Shown here: positions 9,701-17,809 of the stretch, piece by piece
Layout: the number at the start of each line of letters is the position of its first letter
How positions within the stretch are numbered: the first letter of the stretch is position 1
Assembly (NCBI GenBank): GCA_018266895.1
Contig: JAFDZQ010000030.1
Location: 1 to 45,995 of the forward strand
Origin: Bacteroidota bacterium
Lineage (GTDB): Bacteria; Bacteroidota; Ignavibacteria; Tepidaquicellales; Tepidaquicellaceae
DNA length: 45,995 nucleotides
Direction: 5' to 3'
The notes under the pieces: generated by a model
Databases searched by the model: none
Told to the model about the DNA's origin: nothing
The model's input: the letters and a program-made list of their open reading frames with translations, nothing else
Position numbers and translations under genes: made by a program

Positions 9701-9805
9701 AATTATAATAATGGTGATCTGAATTTATCCGGAGTTGTAACGGCGGCTGATTATCCTTATATTACAAGGAATCTTCTTAAAAGTTCTAATGTACCAAACT
9801 TTTAA
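6704..9805 (+). CDS. secreted right-handed beta-helix protein with C-terminal dockerin-like domain
   Basis: The 1033-residue protein has a signal peptide ending near SSAQS (about residue 24). An N-terminal parallel beta-helix region follows at about 25-380, opening with TFYVNAVTGSNG, PWQSVQYAID and VAAGTY, typical of pectate-lyase-like folds in secreted FCB proteins. The middle is Gly/Asn-rich beta structure. At about 818-975 lies a Bacteroidota beta-sandwich module with KVYLEGPY, VVDWVYLEIRS and YYVVVGHRNHL. The end, from about 977, is dockerin-like: two 12-residue Ca loops, DANKSFLISAAD and DLNLSGVVTAAD, each followed by a short helix. There is no T9SS sorting domain. The next gene is 38 bp downstream with no terminator between, so the two are probably co-transcribed. 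Substrate and catalytic activity cannot be read from the sequence. Confidence 0.86.
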   Translation: MKKFYNFLLILIANFILISSAQSATFYVNAVTGSNGNSPSQAKNIETPWQSVQYAIDNASVVDGDNIVVAAGTYSGFNLTKRINIIGAWKGSNPALNTVFNTTVTLNATGGSSTQRMVLKNLRVAVTTGDAIDMRQSYVTLENVSASATTSAGVNGLRVNKENLSDLLIEACNFNNSNYSGIYFPTFAGLDGFVMKNTTVNDNGYFGIAAFQRRVDPTMIENVLISHCAFVNNNPTNQIQGHTIYFEKLRNSVFENISVVMPTGNIRIGIDINLLARLDYSNIEILNSRVFRATPGSGIWVQARNDLFDPPAALENVTLRGLTFDNCDTLIAFNRQISTMKVDKCDLSNYLVYGLVNYTDQGGTIDASNNKWKNGTTPDTTVISGGLLTTGNNIISFMPSTNGIFVGMGIVGPGIPPNTYVTNKSPNTITMSNPALVDGFIPQIGFAFNFNTSTNLVRTSLNFIIYNNTLPNSIINQANVSFPNLASAISGTSAGGTIYNVPDSTIAGTTTINKNLTLISPGAGFLYKEHQTTFDNLEVTGAGAQFNMGSDFAVANNLLANGLTKIGQNNTLSINGAISSVLDGVPVALEGGNSSDMFIGGTSAALVIPHIENGLRTLQINRPNGASLGDNLNLSRLLFLQNGIITLNNFNLSLGNDASIFNPSPATSFIETNSTGSLRKFYSSTSITAFNYTIGRVTYSPVQVYFSQWTLAPGAYLDANTKNLVHPFNNCTTDYLKRYWTFNLSGITSYSANNTFTYDNGDVVGTEANIYGAEWNGISWTTFSPVNTAGNFFKVNNITAFKEYSGGGQFCIGDFGTTINVKVYLEGPYIGGGLMRTDLNSDGLIPLAQPFNDPQYNYNGTESVGSIPAGVVDWVYLEIRSTDNGVAIPGGRRAAFVKDNGSVVDLDGINPVKITGILPGNYYVVVGHRNHLPIMSANAIPLNTSSILFDFSANASNVYGGEEADLGSGVLGMYSGDANKSFLISAADYTIVTNNLLSTNYNNGDLNLSGVVTAADYPYITRNLLKSSNVPNF

Positions 9806-9843
9806 TATTAAAATTTAATTAATCAAATAATAAATATAAAACC

Positions 9844-10953
9844 ATGAAACATTTTTATAATTTAATTCTGATTCTTTTCCTGTTTGTTTCAGTCAATTCA
9901 GCGAGATCGCAGGATACGATTGTAAACAACATGCATAATTTCAATATTGAGGATGGTACCAGATTCAGTTTTGATATTTATGCTTTAAGGATTACCAAAC
10001 CAGACTTTATAATGGGTAATTCCAGTTTTATTATAAAGTTCACTCCGGGGACTTTAGACAGCGTAACACTTACAAACATTAATCCAAAATTTACTTCAGG
10101 AAGTCCTTCCGGATCTTATGGTCCAATGATTTGTGCAATGGTAGGAACCCCGGGTAACAGAAGAGCTGTAGGTGTAAACGTAATTTATACTTCAGGTTCA
10201 GGTGATAATATTTCTAATGATCCAGGTACTTTTGGAATAGGCGAAAGAATTGCAACTGTAAATATGAAAATTCAGCATCCTGTGCCAATTACTTTGCAAT
10301 GGGATGCGGGTGAGTCAGGCATCATTAATCCGAATTTCCACCTTGCTGCTTCCAGATATTTCGGAATTTACAACGGCACATTGCCTGTCGAACTAAGTTC
10401 ATTTAATTCAACAGTTACTAACAATAACGTTAATTTAAAATGGACAACAGCTTCGGAGCAAAACAACAGCGGATTTGATATTGAAAGAAGGTCTGTTGAA
10501 GGCAATACACAATGGACAAAAATAGGATTTGAAGCCGGAAGCGGAAATTCCTCTGAGACTAAATCATATTCATTTAACGATAACAGTCTTAATACCGGAA
10601 AATACAGTTACAGATTAAAACAGATAGACTTCAACGGTAATTTTGAATATTTTGAACTTCAGAATGATGTGATAATCGGAGTTCCGTCAAGATTTGAATT
10701 AAGTCAGAATTATCCGAATCCTTTTAATCCATCTACAAAGATCAATTTCTCTCTACCTTTTGATTCTAAAGTTACATTAAAAATTTATGACATAAGCGGT
10801 AAGCTCGTGTCAACACTTATTAATAATGAATTTAAAACAGCTGATTATTACACCGTTAATTTCAACGGAGTCAATCTCTCAAGCGGAACTTATTTCTATT
10901 CTTTACAGTCCGGAGATAATATCGACACCAAGAAAATGGTATTGATCAAATAA
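9844..10953 (+). CDS. T9SS type A sorted protein with cohesin-like N-terminal domain
   Basis: The 369-residue product has a signal peptide (cleavage near SARS with Gln next). A beta-sandwich region at about 25-180 contains RFSFDIYALR, SSFIIKFTPG, GERIATVNMK and ITLQWDAGES. Its rhythm resembles cohesin-type/carbohydrate-binding beta-sandwiches common in FCB surface proteins; this is a fold guess, not a proven match. A fibronectin-like segment (LPVELSSF, LKWTTASEQNNSGFDIERR) leads to a clear T9SS C-terminal domain, LSQNYPNPFNPSTKINFSLP to KKMVLIK, which directs outer-membrane translocation and surface attachment. The upstream partner ends in a dockerin-like domain, so this gene is a candidate anchored receptor for it. 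A strong terminator follows at 10984-11024. Confidence 0.87.
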   Translation: MKHFYNLILILFLFVSVNSARSQDTIVNNMHNFNIEDGTRFSFDIYALRITKPDFIMGNSSFIIKFTPGTLDSVTLTNINPKFTSGSPSGSYGPMICAMVGTPGNRRAVGVNVIYTSGSGDNISNDPGTFGIGERIATVNMKIQHPVPITLQWDAGESGIINPNFHLAASRYFGIYNGTLPVELSSFNSTVTNNNVNLKWTTASEQNNSGFDIERRSVEGNTQWTKIGFEAGSGNSSETKSYSFNDNSLNTGKYSYRLKQIDFNGNFEYFELQNDVIIGVPSRFELSQNYPNPFNPSTKINFSLPFDSKVTLKIYDISGKLVSTLINNEFKTADYYTVNFNGVNLSSGTYFYSLQSGDNIDTKKMVLIK

Positions 10954-10983
10954 TAATTCGCTCTGAATAATTCAGAACTATTT

Positions 10984-11024
10984 AATCCGCAGAGAAATGA
11001 TTTTTCTTTGCGGATTTTTTTTTT
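10984..11024 (+). terminator. Rho-independent terminator after the 6704-10953 pair
   Basis: AATCCGCAGAGAAA pairs with TTTCTTTGCGGATT (10984-10997 with 11003-11016, one G-T wobble) around a 5-nt loop, followed by a T tract to 11024. It ends the beta-helix/cohesin-like transcription unit ahead of fumC. Confidence 0.92.
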
Positions 11025-11056
11025 AATTGGTTTTTAAAAATTTAAATTTAAAGAAA

Positions 11057-12454
11057 ATGGATTACAGAACAGAACATGACACAATGGGGGAAGTGAAAGT
11101 CCCGTCCGATAAATACTGGGGAGCTCAGACACAGCGTTCAAAAGATAATTTTAAGATCGGCAGCAATCTTATGCCGATAGAAATAATCTATGCATTTGCC
11201 ATTCTCAAAAAAGCAGCTGCATTCGCAAATTCGGAATGCGGGGTTTTAGACATCGAAAAAGCCAAACTGATTTCCAAGGTATGCGATGAGATACTTACAG
11301 GTTCTATGAACAGTGAATTTCCGCTTGTCGTCTGGCAGACAGGATCAGGAACTCAGTCAAACATGAATGTTAATGAAGTGATCGCGAATAAAGGTCATGT
11401 AATGAACGGCGGAAAGCTTGATGATGAAAAGAAATCACTTCATCCAAATGACGATGTCAATAAATCACAGTCTTCCAATGATACATTTCCGACTGCGATG
11501 AATATTGCCGCTTATAAGATCCTGATGGAAAAAACCATTCCTAAAGCCGAAAAACTTAGAAACACTCTTTATGAAAAGTCTGTAAAGTTCATGGAAGTCA
11601 TAAAGATCGGCAGAACGCATTTCATGGATGCGACTCCACTGACCCTCGGGCAGGAGTTTTCAGGATATGTATCGCAGCTTGATCACGGTCTTAAGACGGT
11701 AAGAAATTCACTTGAACATCTTTCCGAGTTAGCGATCGGGGGATCTGCAGTAGGAACAGGCATTAATGTGCCTCCGGATTATGATAAAATTGTAGCAAAA
11801 AAAATATCTGAATTGACGGGAATTCCATTTAAAACGGCTTCAAATAAATTCGAGTCCCTGGCATCTAACGATGCAATTGTTGAAGCTTCGGGAGCATTGA
11901 AAACTTTAGCCGTAAGTTTGATGAAGATAGCCAATGACATCAGAATGCTGTCATCCGGTCCGAGAAGCGGAATAGGGGAGATATACATTCCCGAGAACGA
12001 ACCCGGTTCATCCATCATGCCCGGAAAAGTAAATCCTACACAGGTCGAAGCGATCACTATGGTCTGCGCTCAAGTGATCGGAAATGATACGGCGATATGT
12101 ATTGGGGGAATGAGCGGACATTTTGAGCTGAACGTTTATAAACCGATGATGATTTTTAATTTTCTGAATTCAGCCGGGCTGATAGGAGATGCCTGTGAGT
12201 CATTTAATGACAACTGCGTTATAGGAATCGAACCGAACATGGAATCCATAAACAGGAATGTTGAAAATTCACTCATGCTTGTAACTGCTCTGAATACTCA
12301 CATCGGATATGAAAACGCTGCTAAAATAGCGAAGAAAGCGCATAAGGAAAATAAAACACTGAGGCAGGCTGCAATTGAGCTTGGACTGCTTTCGGACAAA
12401 GAGTTCTCGGAAAAAGTAGATCCGAAAAAGATGGTAGGCATTAATATTAAATAA
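11057..12454 (+). CDS. fumC: class II fumarate hydratase
   Basis: The 465-residue enzyme interconverts fumarate and malate in the TCA cycle. Family signatures are [13 protein letters not shown] at about 96-108, SSND at 139-142, the catalytic His188 in [16 protein letters not shown], and the mobile loop [11 protein letters not shown] at 317-327 with the catalytic Ser. Length matches E. coli FumC (467 residues). I start it at the ATG giving [13 protein letters not shown], which aligns with family N-termini. An in-frame TTG ten codons upstream would add a Lys/Asn-rich stretch encoded just after the upstream T tract and is unlikely. The stop overlaps the next start as TAATG, indicating translational coupling to the acetyltransferase. 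The fumarate made by FahA enters metabolism at this step. Confidence 0.97.
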   Translation: MDYRTEHDTMGEVKVPSDKYWGAQTQRSKDNFKIGSNLMPIEIIYAFAILKKAAAFANSECGVLDIEKAKLISKVCDEILTGSMNSEFPLVVWQTGSGTQSNMNVNEVIANKGHVMNGGKLDDEKKSLHPNDDVNKSQSSNDTFPTAMNIAAYKILMEKTIPKAEKLRNTLYEKSVKFMEVIKIGRTHFMDATPLTLGQEFSGYVSQLDHGLKTVRNSLEHLSELAIGGSAVGTGINVPPDYDKIVAKKISELTGIPFKTASNKFESLASNDAIVEASGALKTLAVSLMKIANDIRMLSSGPRSGIGEIYIPENEPGSSIMPGKVNPTQVEAITMVCAQVIGNDTAICIGGMSGHFELNVYKPMMIFNFLNSAGLIGDACESFNDNCVIGIEPNMESINRNVENSLMLVTALNTHIGYENAAKIAKKAHKENKTLRQAAIELGLLSDKEFSEKVDPKKMVGINIK

Positions 12455-13038
12455 TGAGTAATTATTTTTTTAATAAAAATGTATTCTCCGAATTTCCGAT
12501 ACTGGAAACGGACAGACTAATTTTAAAAGAATTAAGTTTAAATGATGCTGAAGATATATTTGAGATTTATTCTAATGAAGAAGTAATGAAATACTTTGGA
12601 AAAAATACATATAAAGACTTATCAGAAGCTGAATTAATGATAGAAATGTGCATCAGAGCATTTAAAAATAAAGAGGGAATCAGATGGGGAATAGTTTTTA
12701 AAAATTCCGGAGAGCTCATAGGAAGTGCTGGTATCTGGAGAATTATTGAAAAGCATCTACGGGGAGAAATAGGATATGATCTGAAAATTACTCACTGGAA
12801 CAAAGGGATTATGACAGAAGCTCTTAGAGCTGTTACGGAATTCGGGTTTAGCAAAATGAATCTGCATTCGCTGGAAGCAAACATTGATCCGGATAATGCG
12901 GCATCCCGAAGGCTTCTTGGCAAAATAGGATTCAGTAAAGAAGGTTATTTCAGAGAGAGCTATTTTCATGAAGGAAAGTTTATGGATTCGGAAATATATT
13001 CTATGCTTAATGCCGGTCATAAGCAGAGGAAGGATTAA
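12454..13038 (+). CDS. GNAT N-acetyltransferase, RimJ/RimL type
   Basis: The 194-residue protein fits the RimJ/RimL-like GNAT group, which transfers acetyl from acetyl-CoA to N-terminal amino groups or small molecules. Visible features are the N-terminal ETDRLILKELSLNDAEDIFE; the mid-domain strand GEIGYDL; the acetyl-CoA pyrophosphate loop region HWNKGIMTEAL at about 110-120, which is looser than the usual Q/R-x-x-G-x-G/A; and the C-terminal NAASRRLLGKIGFSKEGYFRE typical of the group. Its start shares one base with the fumC stop, so the two are co-translated. The substrate cannot be predicted. It ends 49 bp before a convergent gene and no clear hairpin lies in that gap. Confidence 0.88.
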   Translation: MSNYFFNKNVFSEFPILETDRLILKELSLNDAEDIFEIYSNEEVMKYFGKNTYKDLSEAELMIEMCIRAFKNKEGIRWGIVFKNSGELIGSAGIWRIIEKHLRGEIGYDLKITHWNKGIMTEALRAVTEFGFSKMNLHSLEANIDPDNAASRRLLGKIGFSKEGYFRESYFHEGKFMDSEIYSMLNAGHKQRKD

Positions 13039-13087
13039 AATTAAATAGAATCCATTTTCTGAATGACAAATTATATTAGGAAAGTCG

Positions 13088-14347
13088 TTATTTCAGAAGA
13101 ACCATTTTTCCGAATGAAATATCACTGTTATATTTTATACTGAAGAAATATATTCCTGCTGATATTTCCGATGCGTCATAAATTATTTTATATGAATTTT
13201 CATCAAAATTCAGCGATGACAGATTATAGAATCCGGAATAAATCTGTTTACCTGTTAAGTCATATACTTTCAGTTCAACGGATTTTTCGGAATTAAATTT
13301 ATACGGAGGAATGCTGAATTTTAAAAATGTTGAAGAATTGAAAGGATTAGGGAAATTTGAAAGAACCATCTTTTCTGAAGATATACTAAAATAATTGTTT
13401 TTAATACCTGTAATAACTCCGCCTGTAGTTGTTTTAAGTATCATTCCGTCTTCACCTGCAATCCATCCCGTAGAAGAATTTATATAATACACGGAAAACA
13501 AATGTTTGTCCGTACCGCTGATCTGATTTGACCAGTTAAATCCGCCGTTTGTTGTCCTGACAATGCTTCCGTAGTATCCCGAAGACCAGCCGTTAAGAGT
13601 ATCAGTAAAAAAAAGAGACAGAGAATAGAAATTATTCCCCGCAGAATAACTCCTCCAGTCAATTCCTCCGGAAGCAGTCCGCAGTATTTCGGGACCGAAT
13701 GTACTGTTGTCATAATATCCCGCCCAGCCGTGAAGAGAATCCCTGAAAAAAACGGAATTAAGAATTAATTTTCCGTCTGTGAACTGATTTGTCCAGTTAA
13801 GTCCTTTATCGGAAGTATATAATATAGCGCCATACCCGGCAATCCAGCCGTGATTTGTATCAGGAAAATATACAGAGTTCAGCTGAATTGAGTTTGATTG
13901 AAAAAACACCGCCCAGCTGTTTCCTGCGTCAGTTGTCTTAAGTATCAATCCTCCGTCTCCGGCAATATGACCGTTCAAAGAATCAGTAAAGAAAACAGAT
14001 CGGAGTTTTAAATCCGTGATTCTAGTTGCAGACCAGCTCAGACCTGCGTTATTTGAAATCAATATCAGACCGCTGTCACCGCAGCAGCAAATAAAATTAT
14101 CCGGTAATGCATAAACCGAATATAAATCAACAGTTGTATTTGACTGAAGTTTACTCCAGCTGTTTCCGGAATCCGTGGTTTTTAATATTACTCCGTTAGA
14201 TCCGGCGATATAACCCGTATGCGTATTTATAAATATGACAGAGCGCAGAGAATCACTTACACCGCTGCTTTGAGTAATCCAACCTGTCTGCGCGAAAGAA
14301 ATTCCGCGAATTAAAAATAAACTGATGTAAAGAAAAATTGTTTTCAA
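13088..14347 (-). CDS. T9SS type A sorted protein with Ycf48-like propeller repeats
   Basis: The 419-residue protein starts with a signal peptide (cleavage after SFA, mature Gln20). About seven repeats of roughly 40 residues follow, with the pattern LRSVxFxDxxxGxIAGxxGxIL, then KTTDxGxSW; this is the Ycf48/photosynthesis-assembly-like or BNR-type beta-propeller found in many non-photosynthetic FCB surface proteins. Residues from about 335 form a T9SS C-terminal domain: LSNFPNPFNSSTFLKFSIPP, VYDLTGKQIYSG, AGIYFFSIKY and a terminal KMVLLK. The variant NFPNPFNSST differs slightly from the common NYPNPFNPST. It is a single-gene unit facing fumC/GNAT and divergent from the ABC-F gene. The ligand is unknown. 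Confidence 0.88.
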   Translation of the reverse strand: MKTIFLYISLFLIRGISFAQTGWITQSSGVSDSLRSVIFINTHTGYIAGSNGVILKTTDSGNSWSKLQSNTTVDLYSVYALPDNFICCCGDSGLILISNNAGLSWSATRITDLKLRSVFFTDSLNGHIAGDGGLILKTTDAGNSWAVFFQSNSIQLNSVYFPDTNHGWIAGYGAILYTSDKGLNWTNQFTDGKLILNSVFFRDSLHGWAGYYDNSTFGPEILRTASGGIDWRSYSAGNNFYSLSLFFTDTLNGWSSGYYGSIVRTTNGGFNWSNQISGTDKHLFSVYYINSSTGWIAGEDGMILKTTTGGVITGIKNNYFSISSEKMVLSNFPNPFNSSTFLKFSIPPYKFNSEKSVELKVYDLTGKQIYSGFYNLSSLNFDENSYKIIYDASEISAGIYFFSIKYNSDISFGKMVLLK

Positions 14348-14790
14348 ATATTTAAGATTACTATTGAATAAAAGCGAGTTAAAAATAATAATTTAAAATG
14401 ATTAATCATTGTTAAATTAAAAAATTGTTTATTTATTTAAATGGCAAATCATAATCCGTTCTAATCCGGGAACTTGAGTAATATCTTTACAAAGTTCTGA
14501 TTGCAGTAAAAAACATTTCCGGTAACTGAAGAAGACAGAAAATCCGGCTTGTTTTAATAATTGTATATTTCTCAAACCGAACTTTCAAATCAACTACAGA
14601 AATTTACCGGATAACAATAATTATGAGTCCGGGAAAATTACATAAAATCTTATTCCATATTTGCAATGACTTTTATATTCGTGTTTATTCGCGGAAAAGC
14701 TTTTTACTTTTCCGGACGGATACATGTACGTTCAATGACTAAGATGACGATACGGATATTATTTAAAATTTCAAATAATTATCTTGTAAA
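14348..14790. other. divergent intergenic region ahead of the ABC-F gene
   Basis: No ORF or RNA gene is apparent. It must carry promoters for the divergent flanking genes. The only structure I note is a perfect 8-bp stem, CGGAAAAG (14692-14699) with CTTTTCCG (14707-14714), 77 bp before the ABC-F start codon; it lacks a T tract. Confidence 0.55.
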
Positions 14791-16749
14791 ATGATATCAA
14801 TGAACAACATATCTATGCGTTTCGGGGCTAAAATCCTGTTTGACGAAGTATCCCTGCGAGTTGCCGGGAAGGACAGAGTATCTTTAGTCGGAAGCAACGG
14901 AGCAGGAAAGTCAACAATGCTTAAAGTCATTGCAGGGCTTATAAAACCTGACGACGGGGAAGTTGCTGTTTCAAAACATACTACTGTAGGTTACCTGCCG
15001 CAGGAAGGCATTGAATACACCGGAAAGACTCTTTATGAAGAAGTTTACAGTTCAGCCGGCGATATAAACGCCATTCAGGATGAAATGCGTCAGATAGAAA
15101 AAGAGATGGAGGAATTTCAGGATACAATGAGCGATGAATTTATGGACCTGATAAATGAATACGGAGAACTGCAGGAGAGATTTCAAATGCTAGACGGATT
15201 TAAGATTAAATCAAAAATTGAGAAGATTCTTATAGGGCTCGGATTCGGTGAAAATGATTTTGACAGACAAACATCTGAGTTCAGCGGAGGATGGCAGATG
15301 AGAATTTCGCTTGCAAAGCTTCTTCTGAGCAATCCTTCCATACTTTTGCTTGATGAGCCGACTAATCATCTTGACATTGAGTCGCTTATCTGGGTGGAAA
15401 ATTATCTGAAATCTTACCAGGGAGCGATAGTGCTTGTTTCACACGACAGGAGTTTTCTTGATAATATTACCGACAGGACGGTAGAAATTTCACTCGGCAA
15501 TGTAACCGAATATTCAGGAAATTATTCTTTTTACAAAAGAGAAAGAGAAATAAGAAAAGAACTTTTAGAAAACCAGTTTTATAATCAGCAGTCGTACTTA
15601 AGGCAGCAGGAAAAATTCATCGAAAGGTTCAGATACAAGGCGACTAAATCCAGGCAGGTACAGTCAAGGATTAAGCTTCTGGACAAACTTGACTTAGTCG
15701 AACTTGAAGATGAAGAGGCGACAGTTAATTTTAATTTTCCTCCTGCAACTCATTCCGGGAAAATTTCTCTGGAAATTCACGGTCTTGTAAAAAGTTATGA
15801 CGGAATAAACAACGTTCTTGAGAATATAGATCTGATTATCACAAGAGGTGAGAAGATAGCTTTTGTCGGTGTTAACGGAGCAGGCAAATCCACATTGATG
15901 AGGATCATCGCCGGGATAGAAAAATATGACGGTGAAGTAAAACTCGGACATCTTGCGGAAATAAAATTCTACGCACAGAATCAGGCTGAAGAGCTTGATT
16001 CCTCAAAAACTGTTCTTCAGACTATGGAAGAAGCCGCAAAGGGCGATATTTTAAAAAATCTGAGATCTATACTTGGAAGCTTTCTCTTCCGCGGTGATGA
16101 TGTTTTTAAAAGAGTAGGTGTTTTATCCGGAGGAGAGAAATCAAGGCTTGCGCTTGCAAAGATGCTGATAGAACCGTCTAATTTCCTGATATTCGATGAA
16201 CCTACTAACCATCTTGACATGAAATCAAAGGAAGTGCTGATGAATGCACTGCAGAAATATGAAGGAACGGTGGTAATAGTTTCGCACGATAGAGAATTCA
16301 TTGACGGGATTGTAGATAAGGTAATAGAAGTGAAGAATAAAAAAATAAGAACATATTTCGGCAATGCAACTGAATATCTGAAAGCAAAAGAAGATGAACT
16401 GAAGAAAGTTAATTCAGATCAGAAAAATAAAAAAGAATCCGATAACAAAGCCGTTGCAGTAAAAGAAGTTAAGCAGGCAGAAACAAAGGATCAGAAGCAA
16501 AAGAAAAAGGAGCTTAATAAAACTATTTTGCCAATAAAGAGCAGGATCAGTGAATTAGAAAAGAATGCTCTGGATTTTGAAGCAAAGATAAAGGAAAAAG
16601 AGATAATTATGTCAAAAGATGAGTTTTATAAAGGAGGATATAATGTCGTTGATTTTACAAATGAATATAACAGTTTAAAAGAAAAATTAAAAAATGTATA
16701 TTCGCTCTGGGAACAGGAAACTGAAAAACTCAACAGCCTTACACAATAA
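14791..16749 (+). CDS. ABC-F family ATPase (translation-type, two nucleotide-binding domains)
   Basis: The 652-residue protein has two ABC domains in one chain and no membrane segment, the ABC-F layout; these proteins act on ribosomes rather than in transport. Domain 1 has Walker A GSNGAGKS at 34-41, signature SGGWQMR near 165-171, and LLLDEPTNHLD near 185-195. Domain 2 has Walker A GVNGAGKST near 360-368, LSGGEKSR near 445-452 and FDEPTNHLD near 468-476. The P-site tRNA interaction motif linker lies at about 236-315, with YLRQQEKFIERFRYKATKSR. The C-terminal 90 residues are a Lys/Glu-rich coiled coil as in Uup/YdiF-type members. Both Walker B glutamates are present, so it should hydrolyse ATP. 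It is followed after 27 bp by an outer-membrane protein gene. Confidence 0.95.
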   Translation: MISMNNISMRFGAKILFDEVSLRVAGKDRVSLVGSNGAGKSTMLKVIAGLIKPDDGEVAVSKHTTVGYLPQEGIEYTGKTLYEEVYSSAGDINAIQDEMRQIEKEMEEFQDTMSDEFMDLINEYGELQERFQMLDGFKIKSKIEKILIGLGFGENDFDRQTSEFSGGWQMRISLAKLLLSNPSILLLDEPTNHLDIESLIWVENYLKSYQGAIVLVSHDRSFLDNITDRTVEISLGNVTEYSGNYSFYKREREIRKELLENQFYNQQSYLRQQEKFIERFRYKATKSRQVQSRIKLLDKLDLVELEDEEATVNFNFPPATHSGKISLEIHGLVKSYDGINNVLENIDLIITRGEKIAFVGVNGAGKSTLMRIIAGIEKYDGEVKLGHLAEIKFYAQNQAEELDSSKTVLQTMEEAAKGDILKNLRSILGSFLFRGDDVFKRVGVLSGGEKSRLALAKMLIEPSNFLIFDEPTNHLDMKSKEVLMNALQKYEGTVVIVSHDREFIDGIVDKVIEVKNKKIRTYFGNATEYLKAKEDELKKVNSDQKNKKESDNKAVAVKEVKQAETKDQKQKKKELNKTILPIKSRISELEKNALDFEAKIKEKEIIMSKDEFYKGGYNVVDFTNEYNSLKEKLKNVYSLWEQETEKLNSLTQ

Positions 16750-16776
16750 AAATAATTTCAAACAAAAAAAACAAAA

Positions 16777-17529
16777 ATGAATAAAACATTTCTTACAGCA
16801 GCAATATTAATCTGTTTTATGGTAATTACCGCTTCAGATTCCTTCGCAGGAGGAAATTACAATCCGAAGCTGAAATTAAATTCCAACACAGATTATTCAA
16901 AGGAAAAAATCTCAAAAGATTATAACACAGCATTAAAAGTGCACAAAAGAATTGCAGGAAGTTTAATCAGCGCATCGATAGATTTTCAGCTCGGTTACGG
17001 TACAACCAGCGTTAATGTAACAGAGACTTCTTCTTCCAAGGATGTGAAGACAGAATCCAAGGGCGGTTTTCAGATTGGAGCGATACTTAACCTAAATCTT
17101 TTCAATATAATAAATCTTTCTACGGGTCTTGATTTTACAAAGAAAAATTTCGGCTTAACTACTCCTTATGTTAACCCGCTTCAGACCGGAGATTCAATCG
17201 TAAGCGACCTGAGTAACAATTATCTGAACATTCCATTAAATGTAAATTACAGTACAATGATTTCCGATAAAGTCGGACTCGCTTTCACAGGAGGACCGTA
17301 TTTCGGAATGCTTCTGAATGCTGATAATGCAGTAAGCGGATTTAAGAATTTTGATTTTGGCGTTGTCGGTACGCTTACCGGAAAGTATTATCTCAATCCT
17401 TTTGTTGCAGTTATACTTGGAACTAAAGCTCAGTACGGAGGACTTAATAATTTATTGAGTTCAAGTTCAGTGGAAAAACTTCACACTGTGAACTGGGCCG
17501 GATTTACCGGTATCAGCGTAGGATTTTAA
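16777..17529 (+). CDS. outer-membrane beta-barrel protein (porin-like/PorT-like family)
   Basis: The 250-residue protein has a clear signal peptide (cleavage near DSFA, residue 24). After a Lys/Asn-rich linker, alternating hydrophobic/polar strands start at ASIDFQLGYGTTSVNV. Further strands are GGFQIGAILNLNLF, INLSTGLDFTKKNF, NYLNIPLNVNYSTM, KVGLAFTGGPYFGMLLN and a final WAGFTGISVGF ending in Phe, as is usual for outer-membrane barrels. It resembles the eight-strand outer-membrane beta-barrel proteins common in Bacteroidota; function is unknown. The 27-bp gap to the ABC-F gene suggests co-transcription, but the products have no evident functional link. A symmetric terminator follows. Confidence 0.82.
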   Translation: MNKTFLTAAILICFMVITASDSFAGGNYNPKLKLNSNTDYSKEKISKDYNTALKVHKRIAGSLISASIDFQLGYGTTSVNVTETSSSKDVKTESKGGFQIGAILNLNLFNIINLSTGLDFTKKNFGLTTPYVNPLQTGDSIVSDLSNNYLNIPLNVNYSTMISDKVGLAFTGGPYFGMLLNADNAVSGFKNFDFGVVGTLTGKYYLNPFVAVILGTKAQYGGLNNLLSSSSVEKLHTVNWAGFTGISVGF

Positions 17530-17566
17530 ATTTCTGCTGATTTCCCAGGCAGAAAATTTTATTCGT

Positions 17567-17595
17567 AAAATCACCTGAGCTATTCAGGTGATTTT
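17567..17595. terminator. bidirectional Rho-independent terminator
   Basis: AAAATCACCTGA (17567-17578) pairs perfectly with TCAGGTGATTTT (17584-17595) around a 5-nt loop. The A/T ends make it symmetric, so it can end the plus-strand ABC-F/barrel unit and also the minus-strand gene that ends at 17810. Confidence 0.85.
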
Positions 17596-17739
17596 GCTGA
17601 ATAAATTATTTTTGGAATTTCGTTAAACACTGTCCGATCAGATTAATAGCTTAAACAGACTTATTCAGTATTGAAAACAAGAAATTGCCATTAATTTCAC
17701 TAATTGACATAAATTTGAAAATGTATTTTAATCCAACTT

Positions 17740-17766
17740 GTGTAAATTAGTGTAATTCGTGGCGGT
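17740..17766. repeat. probable dispersed intergenic repeat fragment (TGTAAATTAGTG/TAATTCGTGGCG)
   Basis: This non-coding stretch has the wording TGTAAATTAGTG followed by TAATTCGTGGCG. Similar phrases recur between genes in many Bacteroidota-type genomes, as far as I recall. It contains an internal near-repeat (TGTAAATTAG then TGTAATTCGT). Only one copy is present in this window, so its repeat status is inference. Confidence 0.3.
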
Positions 17767-17809
17767 CAACAATCTTCGAAGATTAAAACCGTCAGTTTGA
17801 GTTAATATT

